Assembly: GCF_000165675.1 (NCBI RefSeq)
Contig: NZ_AEIZ01000002.1
Span: forward strand, 62,040-126,039
DNA from: Leuconostoc fallax KCTC 3537
Lineage (GTDB): Bacteria > Bacillota > Bacilli > Lactobacillales > Lactobacillaceae
Direction: 5' to 3'
Length of the DNA: 64,000 bases
Shown one piece after another: positions 1 to 11,100 of this stretch. Below the pieces are notes generated by a model, which was given only the letters and a program-made list of their open reading frames with translations, did no database searches and was not told where the DNA came from. Made by a program: the position numbers and the translations under genes. Positions within the stretch are counted from its first letter, which is position 1. Every line of letters starts with the position of its first letter.

Positions 1-76
1 TACATTACGACCAGTATTACGCTAAAATTTGAATGTTATACATCAGTAAAAGGTGATTTTTAGGGGGATTTATACT

Positions 77-1273
77 GTGTCTACATTGTTACAAAAATTT
101 TATCATCATCGCATTAGATCAATTCTGTTCATAATAACTATTAGTGTTATGTTACTGACTTGTATTCTGCAAGTACATCATATTGTTGATATGACTTGGT
201 TTATCGTCTTTAGTCTAGTACTCGTCTTTTTTGGTGCTAAATTTGATTTATTTAACAGCGGACCACTTAAGCGACTAACACAATCTTTTCATTCGCAAAT
301 TGGCCAGACCATCTATAGTTGGATTGCACTACCGTTATACCTTCAACTTGTACCGCTTGCTTTGCAAAAATTGTGTGTGCAAATACAATTACTCATGGGA
401 TTTTCTCAGCACATATCCGATATCATGGGTATCTTACTCATTTTGGCTTCATGGCTATTATTACTACCAGTCGTTACAACTATTGCTTTGCCTTTACCCA
501 GTTCACGTCGTAGCACCATTATCGAGATTTTTTGGTTAATTCTCATTGTTTTTGACAGTTATACAAGTTATCCATCCGTGTTGATCTTAAACAATGATTT
601 CTCAAATAATGTGTTACAAGCGTTTGTAGTGAATGGGGTCATTGCTCTACCACTACTATTTATATGGTTGGCGACACGTCTATCTCTTGCAAATGTGGTA
701 TTGCCTCGACCAAATTGGGCTCATTTATATCGTCATTGGTGGGGAAGCTTGTTAATTTTGTTGGTGATCATGATGTTTTGGGGCAGTAATGCTACAGGAT
801 TAAAAGCGATAACGTGGCATCCAAGCTTTTTCTCACTTGCCTTCAGGGCAGGTGTTGGTGAAGAATTAATCTTTAGATTTTTCATACTCATTCTCATCTA
901 TCGTGTCTTAAAACAAAGTAAACACCGCATATTATGGGCGATTTGGAGCCAATCACTGCTATTTGGGCTGTGGCACACCTCCAACATTCTTGCTGGCGCA
1001 CCAATAAGTGGCGTTATTGGTCAAGTCATCTTTGCCATAACTTTTGGTATTATAATGGGCCAAATTTATGCATGGAGCGGTAATATCATTTTAGTTATGA
1101 TGATTCATGGTGTTGGTGATTATCTCGCTTTTATCGCCACCGATAGTTTTCTAGCCGAAACGGCTACATGGCATGATATAGTCCAATCTGTTATTTGGTT
1201 GATTGTCGTCATGATTGTAAGTTATGTTTTGACAACATATTGTTGGCAAAATGCACGTTTGTTAAAATCATAA
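77..1273 (+). CDS. CPBP family intramembrane metalloprotease
   Basis: Polytopic membrane protein of about 398 residues with some ten hydrophobic segments. The C-terminal half carries the CPBP (CAAX protease and bacteriocin-processing, formerly Abi) signature: an EELIFR motif (EExxxR), then FGLWH (FxxxH) and MIHGVGD (HxxxD), which supply the presumed zinc ligands inside the membrane. An in-frame GTG at 53 lacks a Shine-Dalgarno sequence, whereas the GTG at 77 follows AGGGGG at 62-67 with good spacing, so I choose 77. Relatives process peptides or give bacteriocin immunity; the substrate here is unknown. The gene stands alone, convergent with the glucansucrase across a shared bidirectional terminator. 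Confidence 0.85.
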   Translation: MSTLLQKFYHHRIRSILFIITISVMLLTCILQVHHIVDMTWFIVFSLVLVFFGAKFDLFNSGPLKRLTQSFHSQIGQTIYSWIALPLYLQLVPLALQKLCVQIQLLMGFSQHISDIMGILLILASWLLLLPVVTTIALPLPSSRRSTIIEIFWLILIVFDSYTSYPSVLILNNDFSNNVLQAFVVNGVIALPLLFIWLATRLSLANVVLPRPNWAHLYRHWWGSLLILLVIMMFWGSNATGLKAITWHPSFFSLAFRAGVGEELIFRFFILILIYRVLKQSKHRILWAIWSQSLLFGLWHTSNILAGAPISGVIGQVIFAITFGIIMGQIYAWSGNIILVMMIHGVGDYLAFIATDSFLAETATWHDIVQSVIWLIVVMIVSYVLTTYCWQNARLLKS

Positions 1274-1278
1274 AGATC

Positions 1279-2338
1279 AATAAAAAAGCATGGCAGTCTT
1301 AGACTGTCATGCTTTTTATTGATCACCTATGCAGAATATACCGCACATTAATTAAAATGCACGTTTGTCAATCCACACTTGTTTATTATTAAGGTTTACC
1401 AAATACCAAGTTACTCCCTTAGCATCTTTATATTCTTTACTAGCTTTTACACGCTTACCATTGTATGCCTTTGTTGATGCAATACGCTTGGCTTTTTTAT
1501 TGCCATATGGTGCGTTTAAGTAAATCCCATCATTACGTTTTGAACTGTTCACTTTAACATTGAGCGACACATTACGCGTGAAGGTTGGTGCAAATGCATG
1601 GCTGTCTACCCACAACTGCTTACTATCTACCTTAGTGAGATACCAAGTTACACCGTGAGTATCTTTACGTTGTAATGTCACTTGCACACGTTGCCCTGTA
1701 TATGTCTTCGTTGAAGCATATCGTTTAGCACCTTGTGCACGATATGGTGCATTCAAGTACATACCATCATTACGACTATTGATATACAAGCTTTGGTTCA
1801 CTTTCTTATCAATAACTGTTGCAAATGCTCGGCTATCTACCCAAAGCTTTTTACCATTCAAAGTAATAAGGTTCCAAATAACACCCTTATTATCGTAATA
1901 TTGTTGACTAACTGTTACGAGCTTTTCATTATAGAAGCGACTTGATGTTTCTCGCTTATAACCCTTCTGACCATACGGTGCATTCAAGTACATACCATCA
2001 TTGCGTGTGGCACTATTAATCAACAAATTAATATTTGTCTTATGACTGAAATTAGTACCAACAGCTCGACTGTCTACCCATACTTGCTTACCATCAAGAC
2101 CAACCAAGTACCAAGTTACCTTACGACTACCTGACCCTGTTGTATATTGACCGACAACTTCCAATAATTGTCCTTGATGTGTTCGTGTAGAAGCAACCCA
2201 CTTTGACTCAGTTTGCTTATATGGTGCACTAAGATAGAAGCCATCATACTTACCTTGACGCATACCGAATTGGACAAAATGCTTAGTTGGCTTTTGTGAT
2301 GTAAAGTTAACCGTTACGAGTGCATTACTATCAACCCA
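1279..2338. repeat. Long direct repeat, copy 1 (3' end of glucansucrase gene)
   Basis: Covers the terminator and the codons for the last APY/SH3-like units. It is nearly identical to 6813-8110, differing by scattered single bases and by one extra repeat unit (about 230 bp) in the other copy. Homology stops sharply within the codons before position 2338. Pattern fits gene conversion or recent duplication between the neighbouring genes. Confidence 0.85.
1282..1318. terminator. Bidirectional intrinsic terminator
   Basis: AAAAAGCATGGCAGTC, loop TTA, GACTGTCATGCTTTTT form a strong hairpin flanked by A and T runs. It serves the CPBP gene on the plus strand and the glucansucrase on the minus strand. 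A near-identical copy lies at 6816-6853, part of the duplicated 3' end of the two glucansucrase genes. Confidence 0.85.
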
Positions 2339-5300
2339 TAGATCTTTATCATCAAAATTAATTAAGTTCCAAACAACACCTTGCTTATCAACATACTGTC
2401 GGTTTACTTGTACCTTCTGGTGATTATAATCAGACGTACTACCTTGACGTTCCCACTTTATCTCGTTGCCATCTTGTCCTGTAGCAGTGACACCCCATGG
2501 CATATTGTTATAAAGACCATCACGACGAATTGTACTTGAAATATACGCCGTATAATTCGTTTGCGTACCAATTTCTACGGCAGGCATATGTTTAACTAAC
2601 TGTTCTGGCAACATAACTTTGCCATCAGTATTAGAAATATTAAAGTATTGTCCATTTGACCAATCTTTTAGAACATACCCCATACCGAGTCCGGTTACAT
2701 TACTGCCGTTAAGATATTTAGCAGACCATTGTTTGATTTTGGTATCAATATCTATTTTATTACCATTCTCATCGACCAGCAGATCAGGATAAAGTTTATT
2801 CAAAATTTCTAGGTATTTTCCACCATACAAATTCTGATATTCACCGCCCCCAATTGAGTTTACAACATTCAAATGCTGACCGTAGCGAACTTCGACTGCA
2901 TTATTATCCGAATTAACTCGTTGCGCATCAACCACTTCTTGACTTGTATTCAATCCATAAATTTGGTTAGCAACATAGTCAGCCATGACAGTCATACCGG
3001 CTTGGTGTAATGTTTTAATCGCTGTTCTCAAATCTTGATCTGTACCATATTTAGTTGGCGTCTCAAACCCAAGATCGTATCGGTCGCTCAAACCATAACC
3101 ATTCTGAACAAGTGAATCAATAAAACGATCATTAATATTTTTGCCATCGCTTGATCGATATTGTGGTGCTAATTCAAAATTAGTGATACCCCATGACTTA
3201 AAGAGATCAATATTTTTAGCAATCATCACATTCGTATATTCATCTTTAGTTGTTGGCATGGGTTGGAAGTTAGAAAATCCTTCATAAATCAATTCAGAAT
3301 CCAAAGCAGCATTTGTGTGTAATACTTTGCCATCAGTAGATTTTTCATTGGAAGGTTGTGTTCTAGCATCTTGATCATCTTTAGCACCAGTTGGTACCCA
3401 TACCGCTAAATATCCAGCAACTTGCGGATTAAGATAACCTCTGATTGCTGTATTCTCTTGACCATCAATATTGTGTCCATCAAAAATTAAATCACCATTA
3501 TCATCAGTATAATTAATTGGTGCTTCATCGTTATTAAAGGATTTAATACCATCATTAGTTGTTAACATTAATGCACGGTATTCTTGGTTTTTATGCGCCG
3601 CACCCATATGTAACACAATTTTATCATTATCGTTCAATTGAAGACCGCTACTATTAGACACAACCACACCAATGCCTTGTGTTCTACTTTCAGCACTTCC
3701 GGCATCTGTAGCATCCATAACACCTTTTCCAAAACGAACGCTTGTTAATACTTCTCCAGATTTCTGACTATTTGCATTATTGATTTTTGTAACAGACATA
3801 GTTTGACCACCGGAAACATATTTCAGGCGAGCCTTCATCATTGTATCAATAGCATCATAGTATAGTGACTTATTAGCCATATATTGACCATCATCTTGAT
3901 ACATATCACCATAAAATGTACGTGGCACAGTATCTTTGTTAGTTAACATAACCGCATAAGCACTTGGAATATTATATTGATTATATTGCTTAACAGCAGA
4001 TCTCTGATCAGCATAAAATGCTGACAATCCCTTCTCTAACTGTTCCATTGTAAAACCATCTAGTGAAATGGATGGATCATTATTTACAATTTTCATAACA
4101 TTGCTTACAGCATCTTGTATATCTTTATCATGCGCATGAACAATTGTATAGTTTGGGAATATTGAACTTTCTGTAGTACTATCGTTAGCACGATCAACAT
4201 TTCCATCATTTATCATTGCAGATAACGATCCAGCAGATGAATCAATTGACGCATCTTTGGACAATGAATTTTTCATAGTGTCACGCCAGTAAGACTCAAT
4301 TAATGCATCATGATTTTCTGTCGTAACTGGTGTCTGATCGGCACTTGCTTCTACAATAGAAACATGCTTATTTGCTACAGCGTCACTAGCTGATAAGCCA
4401 TACATATCATGAAGTAATTCATAAGCTTTCTTAGCCACTTGTTTGTCGACAAAGCTAATAGCATCAATACGGATACTATCAAAATTGGCTTGCGGATCAT
4501 TGCCTGTTTCCGTTCCAAAATTCATTAGATAGTATAACCAGTTAAGGTCTTCAGCTTGTACAATTGGATTGGAATTATCAACATCATTAGCCAACAAAAA
4601 TTCCATTCCGGTGTAATGTCTGTATGATGAATTCGCATATGGTGTTAAATCACTATTCCGATATGCTAAATATCCACCCTGGAACCAACCGCCATGATAT
4701 TCAGAATCAGCATTCCAAATAGCCTGCTGCTTAACAAACGAAGGTGTTTCACCGTGACTGTTATATAGCAAATCATTAAGCCAATCAGAATTTCCTGCTT
4801 TAGTTATCCTTTTTTCAATGTTCACTTGCACCGTTTGTGCTGCTTGATTGAGCAGTGCTTGATCGCTATTCAAATCATATACTTGGCCACTATCCAACAA
4901 CCCTTCTGTTTGCATAAGTTTAAGATAGTTAAGCTGTACATTTTTATTAGGCCACCAAACAGTAATCATTGGTCTCAAATCCTGTGATGTTGAAGCAACC
5001 CATGTCGTTCCATTTTTGAGTATCTCTGTTGGTCGGTACCACGTATCAGCTGTCAAAAAGCCATCAACAGTATGAGTAAAACTACTCTGAGTGTAATCAT
5101 TAGCTGCATTATGTTTTGAAAATGCATTAGCAAGTGTCGAAGTAATCAAACTATATTGATACTGACCATTACCCTTATCTTTATCGAAGTAATAACCGAC
5201 ACCATTAGCATTCTCACTAGCACCTTTTAGTTGAACACCAGTGCTCATGTCAAAATAATTTAATTGTCCATTAATAGCATATAGACCTTTTAACGTGTTA

Positions 5301-6676
5301 CCTTGATTGTCAATATAATAAACGTTGTCATTATCAATTTTATATTGACCACTCTCAACACTATTAACAACACTAATCAGGTTACCCTTATCTTGTTCAA
5401 AATAATATGTTACGCCATTGACTGTGGCTGTTCCACCTTTTAACTGTGCACCATTCTTTTCATCAAAATATTGTAGTGAACCGTTAATATCATACAATCC
5501 TTTAACCGGATTACCATCTAATCCACTATATGTCCAATATGAGTTCTGATTGCCTTGTGCGTCCGTCTCCTTCTTTTCAACGTATTCACCAGCTGATAAT
5601 GCATTAAATGCTGATCCATTACCACTATCTTTGTCAAAATAGTAAGTGACGCCGTCCACAGAGCGAATATCATTTTTTACTTGATTTCCAGTGGACATAT
5701 CAAAGTATTGTAGGTTACCTTGTACATTATATAAGCCCTCAACCGGCTTATTATCTACTTTACTGATATATTGCCAATGCTCATTATTCTCTGAATAAGT
5801 ACCATCTGCTACTTTTTGGTATACGCGTGCATTACCGCTATTTTTATCAAAGTAATAGACTGTGCCTGCAACTGCTTTAATATCGCCCTTCAGCTGTTGT
5901 CCTGTTGCAGGATCAAAGTATTGAGTATTACCATTAATATTCTGTAATCCCGTTAATTGTTTACCATCTTTAGTAATATAAACAAAACCATCACCTTGGG
6001 CTTCGTAATGCCCTTCAGTAATAACTGCTTGCTCTTCAGTTGCCCCCTTTTGCTTATTAGCTATGGTTTTAACGGTATCTTTGGTTGCTGATATTGTCTT
6101 AACAGGCTCTGCTGTCTTATCATCAGCATTTGTGTTTACTGGCTTAATTGCTTCTGTTACTTTCTTATCAGTAGTATTTGTGTCTACTGGCTTAACTGCT
6201 TCTGTCGTCTTCTTATCAGTAGCATTCGTATCTACTGGCTTAACTGCTTCTGTTGCTTTCTTATCAGTAGCATTCGTATCTACTGGTTTAACAGCTTCTG
6301 TTGTCTTTTTATCAGTAGCACTCGTGTCCACTGATTTAACTGTTTCTGTCACTTTCTTATCAGTAGCACTCATGTCTACTGACTTACCTACTTCTATCGT
6401 CTTTTTATCAGTAGTATTTGTGTCCGTTGTCTGGGCAACTCCCTTATCAACAACATTTGCTCCCGCTGTCTTAATCGGTTCTTTGTCCTTATCAGTAGTA
6501 TTTTTATCTGCAGTAACAACTACTGTATCCTTTTGTACATCAGCACTTGCTACAGTTGTGGCACCGGCTGCACCCATTGCGGCAAATAACGTCGCGGCAA
6601 ATAACGTCGCGGCTACAACCCAACTTTTACCGGCTTTGTACAATTTCTTCCGTGTGATTGACTCTTGCTGTTTCAT
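1352..6676 (-). CDS. GH70 glucansucrase with branching-sucrase signature
   Basis: Secreted 1774-residue GH70 enzyme that transfers glucosyl units from sucrose. Order: KxYKxGKxW signal peptide (1-45), 16-residue Thr/Asp/Lys repeats (about 80-190), YG-type glucan-binding repeats (220-505), permuted catalytic barrel (520-1350), and APY/SH3-like repeats (1375-1774; four clear APY units and one degenerate). Catalytic residues are D738 (motif DSIRIDA), E776 (HVSIVEAS) and D850 (HAHDKDIQ). Around them, F742 replaces the Asn, and A777-S778 the acidic/Asn-Trp pair, seen in dextran polymerases; the same kind of change is known in the alpha-1,2 branching domain of DSR-E. It therefore probably decorates dextran with single glucosyl branches; linkage (alpha-1,2 or alpha-1,3) is not decided, though overall it reminds me of alpha-1,3 BRS-B. 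GGGAGA precedes the ATG. Confidence 0.85.
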   Translation of the reverse strand: MKQQESITRKKLYKAGKSWVVAATLFAATLFAAMGAAGATTVASADVQKDTVVVTADKNTTDKDKEPIKTAGANVVDKGVAQTTDTNTTDKKTIEVGKSVDMSATDKKVTETVKSVDTSATDKKTTEAVKPVDTNATDKKATEAVKPVDTNATDKKTTEAVKPVDTNTTDKKVTEAIKPVNTNADDKTAEPVKTISATKDTVKTIANKQKGATEEQAVITEGHYEAQGDGFVYITKDGKQLTGLQNINGNTQYFDPATGQQLKGDIKAVAGTVYYFDKNSGNARVYQKVADGTYSENNEHWQYISKVDNKPVEGLYNVQGNLQYFDMSTGNQVKNDIRSVDGVTYYFDKDSGNGSAFNALSAGEYVEKKETDAQGNQNSYWTYSGLDGNPVKGLYDINGSLQYFDEKNGAQLKGGTATVNGVTYYFEQDKGNLISVVNSVESGQYKIDNDNVYYIDNQGNTLKGLYAINGQLNYFDMSTGVQLKGASENANGVGYYFDKDKGNGQYQYSLITSTLANAFSKHNAANDYTQSSFTHTVDGFLTADTWYRPTEILKNGTTWVASTSQDLRPMITVWWPNKNVQLNYLKLMQTEGLLDSGQVYDLNSDQALLNQAAQTVQVNIEKRITKAGNSDWLNDLLYNSHGETPSFVKQQAIWNADSEYHGGWFQGGYLAYRNSDLTPYANSSYRHYTGMEFLLANDVDNSNPIVQAEDLNWLYYLMNFGTETGNDPQANFDSIRIDAISFVDKQVAKKAYELLHDMYGLSASDAVANKHVSIVEASADQTPVTTENHDALIESYWRDTMKNSLSKDASIDSSAGSLSAMINDGNVDRANDSTTESSIFPNYTIVHAHDKDIQDAVSNVMKIVNNDPSISLDGFTMEQLEKGLSAFYADQRSAVKQYNQYNIPSAYAVMLTNKDTVPRTFYGDMYQDDGQYMANKSLYYDAIDTMMKARLKYVSGGQTMSVTKINNANSQKSGEVLTSVRFGKGVMDATDAGSAESRTQGIGVVVSNSSGLQLNDNDKIVLHMGAAHKNQEYRALMLTTNDGIKSFNNDEAPINYTDDNGDLIFDGHNIDGQENTAIRGYLNPQVAGYLAVWVPTGAKDDQDARTQPSNEKSTDGKVLHTNAALDSELIYEGFSNFQPMPTTKDEYTNVMIAKNIDLFKSWGITNFELAPQYRSSDGKNINDRFIDSLVQNGYGLSDRYDLGFETPTKYGTDQDLRTAIKTLHQAGMTVMADYVANQIYGLNTSQEVVDAQRVNSDNNAVEVRYGQHLNVVNSIGGGEYQNLYGGKYLEILNKLYPDLLVDENGNKIDIDTKIKQWSAKYLNGSNVTGLGMGYVLKDWSNGQYFNISNTDGKVMLPEQLVKHMPAVEIGTQTNYTAYISSTIRRDGLYNNMPWGVTATGQDGNEIKWERQGSTSDYNHQKVQVNRQYVDKQGVVWNLINFDDKDLWVDSNALVTVNFTSQKPTKHFVQFGMRQGKYDGFYLSAPYKQTESKWVASTRTHQGQLLEVVGQYTTGSGSRKVTWYLVGLDGKQVWVDSRAVGTNFSHKTNINLLINSATRNDGMYLNAPYGQKGYKRETSSRFYNEKLVTVSQQYYDNKGVIWNLITLNGKKLWVDSRAFATVIDKKVNQSLYINSRNDGMYLNAPYRAQGAKRYASTKTYTGQRVQVTLQRKDTHGVTWYLTKVDSKQLWVDSHAFAPTFTRNVSLNVKVNSSKRNDGIYLNAPYGNKKAKRIASTKAYNGKRVKASKEYKDAKGVTWYLVNLNNKQVWIDKRAF
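6110..6430 (-). repeat. 48-bp tandem repeats encoding TDKK segment
   Basis: About six 48-bp units encode 16-residue repeats of the type [16 protein letters not shown] in the variable N-terminal region of the glucansucrase. Units differ by a few bases each and stay in frame. Length variation between strains is expected at such a tract. Confidence 0.85.
6580..6609 (-). repeat. 15-bp tandem duplication in signal peptide
   Basis: Two exact copies of CGGCAAATAACGTCG lengthen the hydrophobic core of the signal peptide by five residues (AATLF repeated). The sister gene at 12511 has a single copy at the matching place. Confidence 0.9.
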
Positions 6677-6678
6677 TG

Positions 6679-6784
6679 ATCTCTCCCATTATGGATATGA
6701 AAAAATAGATGAGTTAGTAAATACCTTACTTTTCTATTACATTCTTATGTTAATTAAACATTAAATATCAAACGTTGTACACAA
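6679..6784 (-). promoter_or_regulatory. Promoter and 5' UTR of the branching-sucrase gene
   Basis: Two blocks are shared with the region upstream of the sister gene: the ribosome-binding segment (6679-6706, GGGAGA) and a block at 6751-6784 that reads TTGTGTACAACGTT then an AT-rich TATTTAATG stretch on the minus strand. Conservation between otherwise different upstream sequences suggests a common promoter or operator. The exact -35/-10 assignment is uncertain. Confidence 0.5.
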
Positions 6785-6812
6785 TTTATATTTTTTGTAA
6801 TTTAATCTTAAT

Positions 6813-8110
6813 AAATAAAAAAGCATGGCAGTCTTAGACTGTCATGCTTTTTATTGATTACGTATGCAGAATGTACCGCACATTAATTAAAATGCACGCT
6901 TGTCAATCCACACTTGTTTATTATTAAGGTTTACCAAATACCAAGTTACTCCCTTAGCATCTTTATATTCTTTACTAGCTTTTACACGCTTACCATTGTA
7001 TGCCTTTGTTGATGCAATACGCTTGGCTTTTTTATTGCCATATGGTGCGTTTAAGTAAATCCCATCATTACGTTTTGAACTGTTCACTTTAACATTGAGC
7101 GACACATTACGTGTGAAGGTTGGTGCAAATGCATGGCTGTCTACCCACAACTGCTTACCATCTACCTTAGTGAGATACCAAGTTACACCGTGAGTATCTT
7201 TACGTTGTAATGTCACTTGCACACGTTGCCCTGTATATGTCTTCGTTGAAGCATATCGTTTAGCACCTTGTGCACGATATGGTGCATTCAAGTACATACC
7301 ATCATTACGACTATTGATATACAAGTTTTGGTTAACTTTCTTATCAATAACTGTTGCAAATGCTCGGCTATCTACCCAAAGTGTTTGATTGTTCACAGTC
7401 GCCAAATACCAGGTTACGCCATGACTATCTTTACGCTGCTTTGTAACTTGAACCAACTGACCGTTATATGTCTTAGTCGAAGCTGAACGCTTGGCACCTT
7501 GTGCACGATATGGTGCATTCAAATACATACCATCGTTACGTTGACTACTATCAATAAACATTTTTTGATTAATGCTTTTCTCAATAGTTGACGCAAATGC
7601 ACGACTATCTACCCAAAGCTGTTTACCATTCAAAGTAATAAGGTTCCAAATAACACCCTTATTATCGTAATATTGTTGACTAACTGTTACGAGCTTTTCA
7701 TTATAGAAGCGACTTGATGTTTCTCGCTTATAACCCTTCTGACCATACGGTGCATTCAAGTACATACCATCATTGCGTGTGGCACTATTAATCAACAAAT
7801 TAATATTTGTCTTATGACTGAAATTAGTACCGACAGCTCGACTGTCTACCCAAACTTGCTTACCATCAAGGCCAACCAAGTACCAAGTTACCTTACGACT
7901 ACCTGACCCTGTTGTATATTGACCAACAACTTCCAATAACTGTCCTTGGTGTGTTCGTGTAGAAGCAACCCACTTTGACTCAGTTTGCTTATATGGTGCA
8001 CTAAGATAGAAGCCATCATACTTACCTTGACGCATACCGAATTGAACAAAATGCTTAGTTGGCTTTTGTGATGTAAAGTTAACCGTTACGAGTGCATTAC
8101 TATCAACCCA
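6813..8110. repeat. Long direct repeat, copy 2 (3' end of glucansucrase gene)
   Basis: Near-identical partner of 1279-2338. It contains one additional APY unit, with internal sequence [18 protein letters not shown] present twice instead of once. Same orientation and about 5.5 kb apart, so recombination between the copies would delete or fuse the two genes. Confidence 0.85.
6816..6853. terminator. Intrinsic terminator of upstream glucansucrase gene
   Basis: Same hairpin as at 1282-1318 (AAGCATGGCAGTC / GACTGTCATGCTT with T run). It ends the minus-strand gene 6887-12511 and separates it from the promoter of the second glucansucrase, so each gene has its own transcription unit. Confidence 0.85.
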
Positions 8111-11100
8111 CCAAGTCTTATTCTCAAAGTTGATCAAATTCCAAACAACACCCTGACTATCTGTGTACTGGCGGCTGACTTGTACTTTCTGGTGGTTATA
8201 CTCTGACGTATTGCCTACTAATGATGCCGACACAGTTTGGTTATTCTGGTCCTTCACACTAGTACCCAAAGGCGCATCTTTATAAATACCATCTTGACGT
8301 ATAGCACTTGAAATATATGCTGTGTAATCCGTACGAACACCTATTGTATTAACAGCATCACGCTCAATGGCAATATAGTCATTTGTTGTCCAATTACTTT
8401 GCCAACTTTTATTAGCAAAATCAGAATCATTATTTCCGGTATTCGCATCGAAATAATATAACTTATTATCAGTGTCTTTGGCATATACACCCTTTAACTG
8501 AACACCGTTAGCAGCAAAGTATTGTAAATTATTATCAATCCAAACCAAGCCACGTGACATCGTACCATCCGAGTTGACATGATAAGTGTTATTTGCCTTA
8601 TCAAAGATATACTGGTTTGTTACCATTTTACCTAATTTATCAAAGTAATAAGTATTCCCACTATCATCTTGACCAAATCCATCTCTCAACTCAACACCGT
8701 TTGGCATGAAGTAGTAAGTACCATTCTTTGTATCAGTATTAGTACTGATAACTGTCAATGGGCTCTTTCCATCTTGAGAACGTGCCATGTATCCCTTGTC
8801 ATCAAAATAATACCAATTACCGTTACCATCTTCAATAAATGTATCTTTAGCTTGATAACCGCTAGTAGAATAATACTTAACACCTGTCGCATCACTCGTA
8901 AAGCCTGTATTAGATTCCTTATTCATTAATTGTAATGGTAAGAAAACTTCATCTGTTTTAGCAATGTTAAAGTATTGATTTGAAGCCCAATCTTTCAAAA
9001 CATAATGTGCACCGCGACCTTGTAGGCTACTACCATTAAGATACTTAGCTGACCATTCCTTTATTTTGACAGATGGATCAATTGGTTCCCCAGTTGTTGC
9101 TTGGATTTCACTAAACAGTGTTGGATACAAACTTTGAAGAAGTGATAGATATTCTCCACCATATTGTGCTTGATATTTGCCACCACCCTTAGTCTTAGCA
9201 GCATACAAGACATCGTTCAGTTCAGAATCATTAACCGCATCCCCATTAACTGTACTTTTATTAACCGCAACAACTTCATAATCAGGGAAATTATACAGTT
9301 GATCAGGAACCCAATCAGCCATAACTTGAATGCCGGTATTATTGATTGTATTAATAGAATGCAACGCTTTAATGGCATCACGCAATTGTTGAACATTACC
9401 ATATTTAGTTGGTGTATCAAAACCTAAATCATATCGATCAGTAAATGCATAACCATTATCAATCGTTGAATCAATAAAAGTACCATCTTGACTAGAACGA
9501 TATTGCGGTGCTAACTGGAAACTCGTAACTCCCCAGCTCTTAAATAATTCCAAACTTTCTGGTTTTGCAATAATTGCATTAGTATATTCATCTGCAGGTG
9601 TACTATCTGTTGGTTTCTCTTGGAAATTAGAAAAGCCTTCATAAATCAGTTGCGAGTCCAAACTATCATTTGAGTGGAAACTAGAACCATCATTAGTAAC
9701 AGTATCCGTACTTTGCGTACGAGCATCTTGATCTGAGGCAGCACCAACAGGAACCCATGCGCCGAGATAACCAGAAACTTGAACATTTTCAACACCATAA
9801 ATCAAGTCATTACCAAGTATTAGCTGACCATCACTATTTGTACGTAATACCGGTGCACCAGTGTCAGTATTATATACTTTTAGTCCGTCTTTTGTCGTCA
9901 AAAGTAACGCTCTATAATCTTGATTGGCATGAGACTTACCCATATTCAAAATAACTTTTTCATTATTGGCTAAGTTCAAATTAGGGTTATTACTGATAAC
10001 AACGCCGATACCTTCGTGAACACCTTCGGCATTTTTGTCAACGACTGTATTAGCATCATCGATACCTTTACCATATCGAACGCTTGTCAAAATGTCATCA
10101 TGTCCATTCACAAACTCATCACCAGAATGTTGTGACTGTCCACCTGCTACATACTTAATTCTGGCTTTCATCAAAGCATCAATAGCTTCAAAGTATGGTG
10201 TTTTTTCAGCCATATACTTACCGTTATCAGTATATAGATCACCATAATACACACGAGGAATAGTATCTTTATTTGTTAATAGCAATGAATAGGCACTTGG
10301 CAAGTTGGAAAGTGTGTAAACTTTGTTGGACCCAAACTCGTCTTCATTATATTTCTTAAAAGCGGCGTCAACTTGTTCCTGAGTTGCCATGAAACCATTT
10401 GTCCCAGGATACATCATTGAAATAATGCTAGCAAGATTTTCTTGAACCTTACTATCATGTGCTCGAATAAAACTATAGTTAGGTGTTATAGTGCCATTAT
10501 CTGCAGTATTCTTACGACTAACTAATGACCCATGATTCAAATAATCTAACATGGACTTTCGATTATTTGCAGAATTAGTCAAACTATCCACTAATGAAAA
10601 TTGCTGATTAGCATCCATCGTTAGTTGATTATTACCCAATTGAGCGTTTTTATCTACTGAATCAAAATCCCAATTTTCCAGAATTGAAATATGTTGATTA
10701 GCGTTCTTATCACTTTGGTCAATCTGATATGCTTGCTTAAAGTAATCACCAGCTATCTTAAGTAGATCGGCATCCACATTTCCAACAGCATCAATACGAA
10801 TACTATCAAAATTAGCATCCTTATCATTAGCAGTAATCGATCCGAAATTCATCAAGTAATATAGCCAGTTTAGCTGTTCAGCTTGCACAACAGGGTTTGA
10901 ATTATCTACATCATTTGCAAGCAGTAATTCAAAACCTCCGGCGCTAGGGTTGCTACCATCCAAATTAGCTAACACACGATGGAATAAACGGTACTTAGAG
11001 TTTTGATCTGGTGTCGCATCATTATTCAAATATTTAACGAATCCTTTTGTTAACGACGTTGTACTCGTATCTGGATTTTCACTGTCAATATTCCAAGCAG

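Noticed and set aside
6110-6430. Regular repeats that could suggest a CRISPR array
   Set aside because: Units are contiguous, protein-coding and without unique spacers.
6063-6764. Long plus-strand open frame opposite the TDKK repeats of the glucansucrase gene
   Set aside because: It is the antisense of the in-frame 48-bp repeats, giving a monotonous V-S-T-G-L-T-A-S pattern; no ribosome-binding site. The same holds for 12084-12593.
9217-9420. Short open frames inside the glucansucrase and xpkA genes
   Set aside because: They are out-of-frame shadows of strongly supported coding sequence without their own translation signals.
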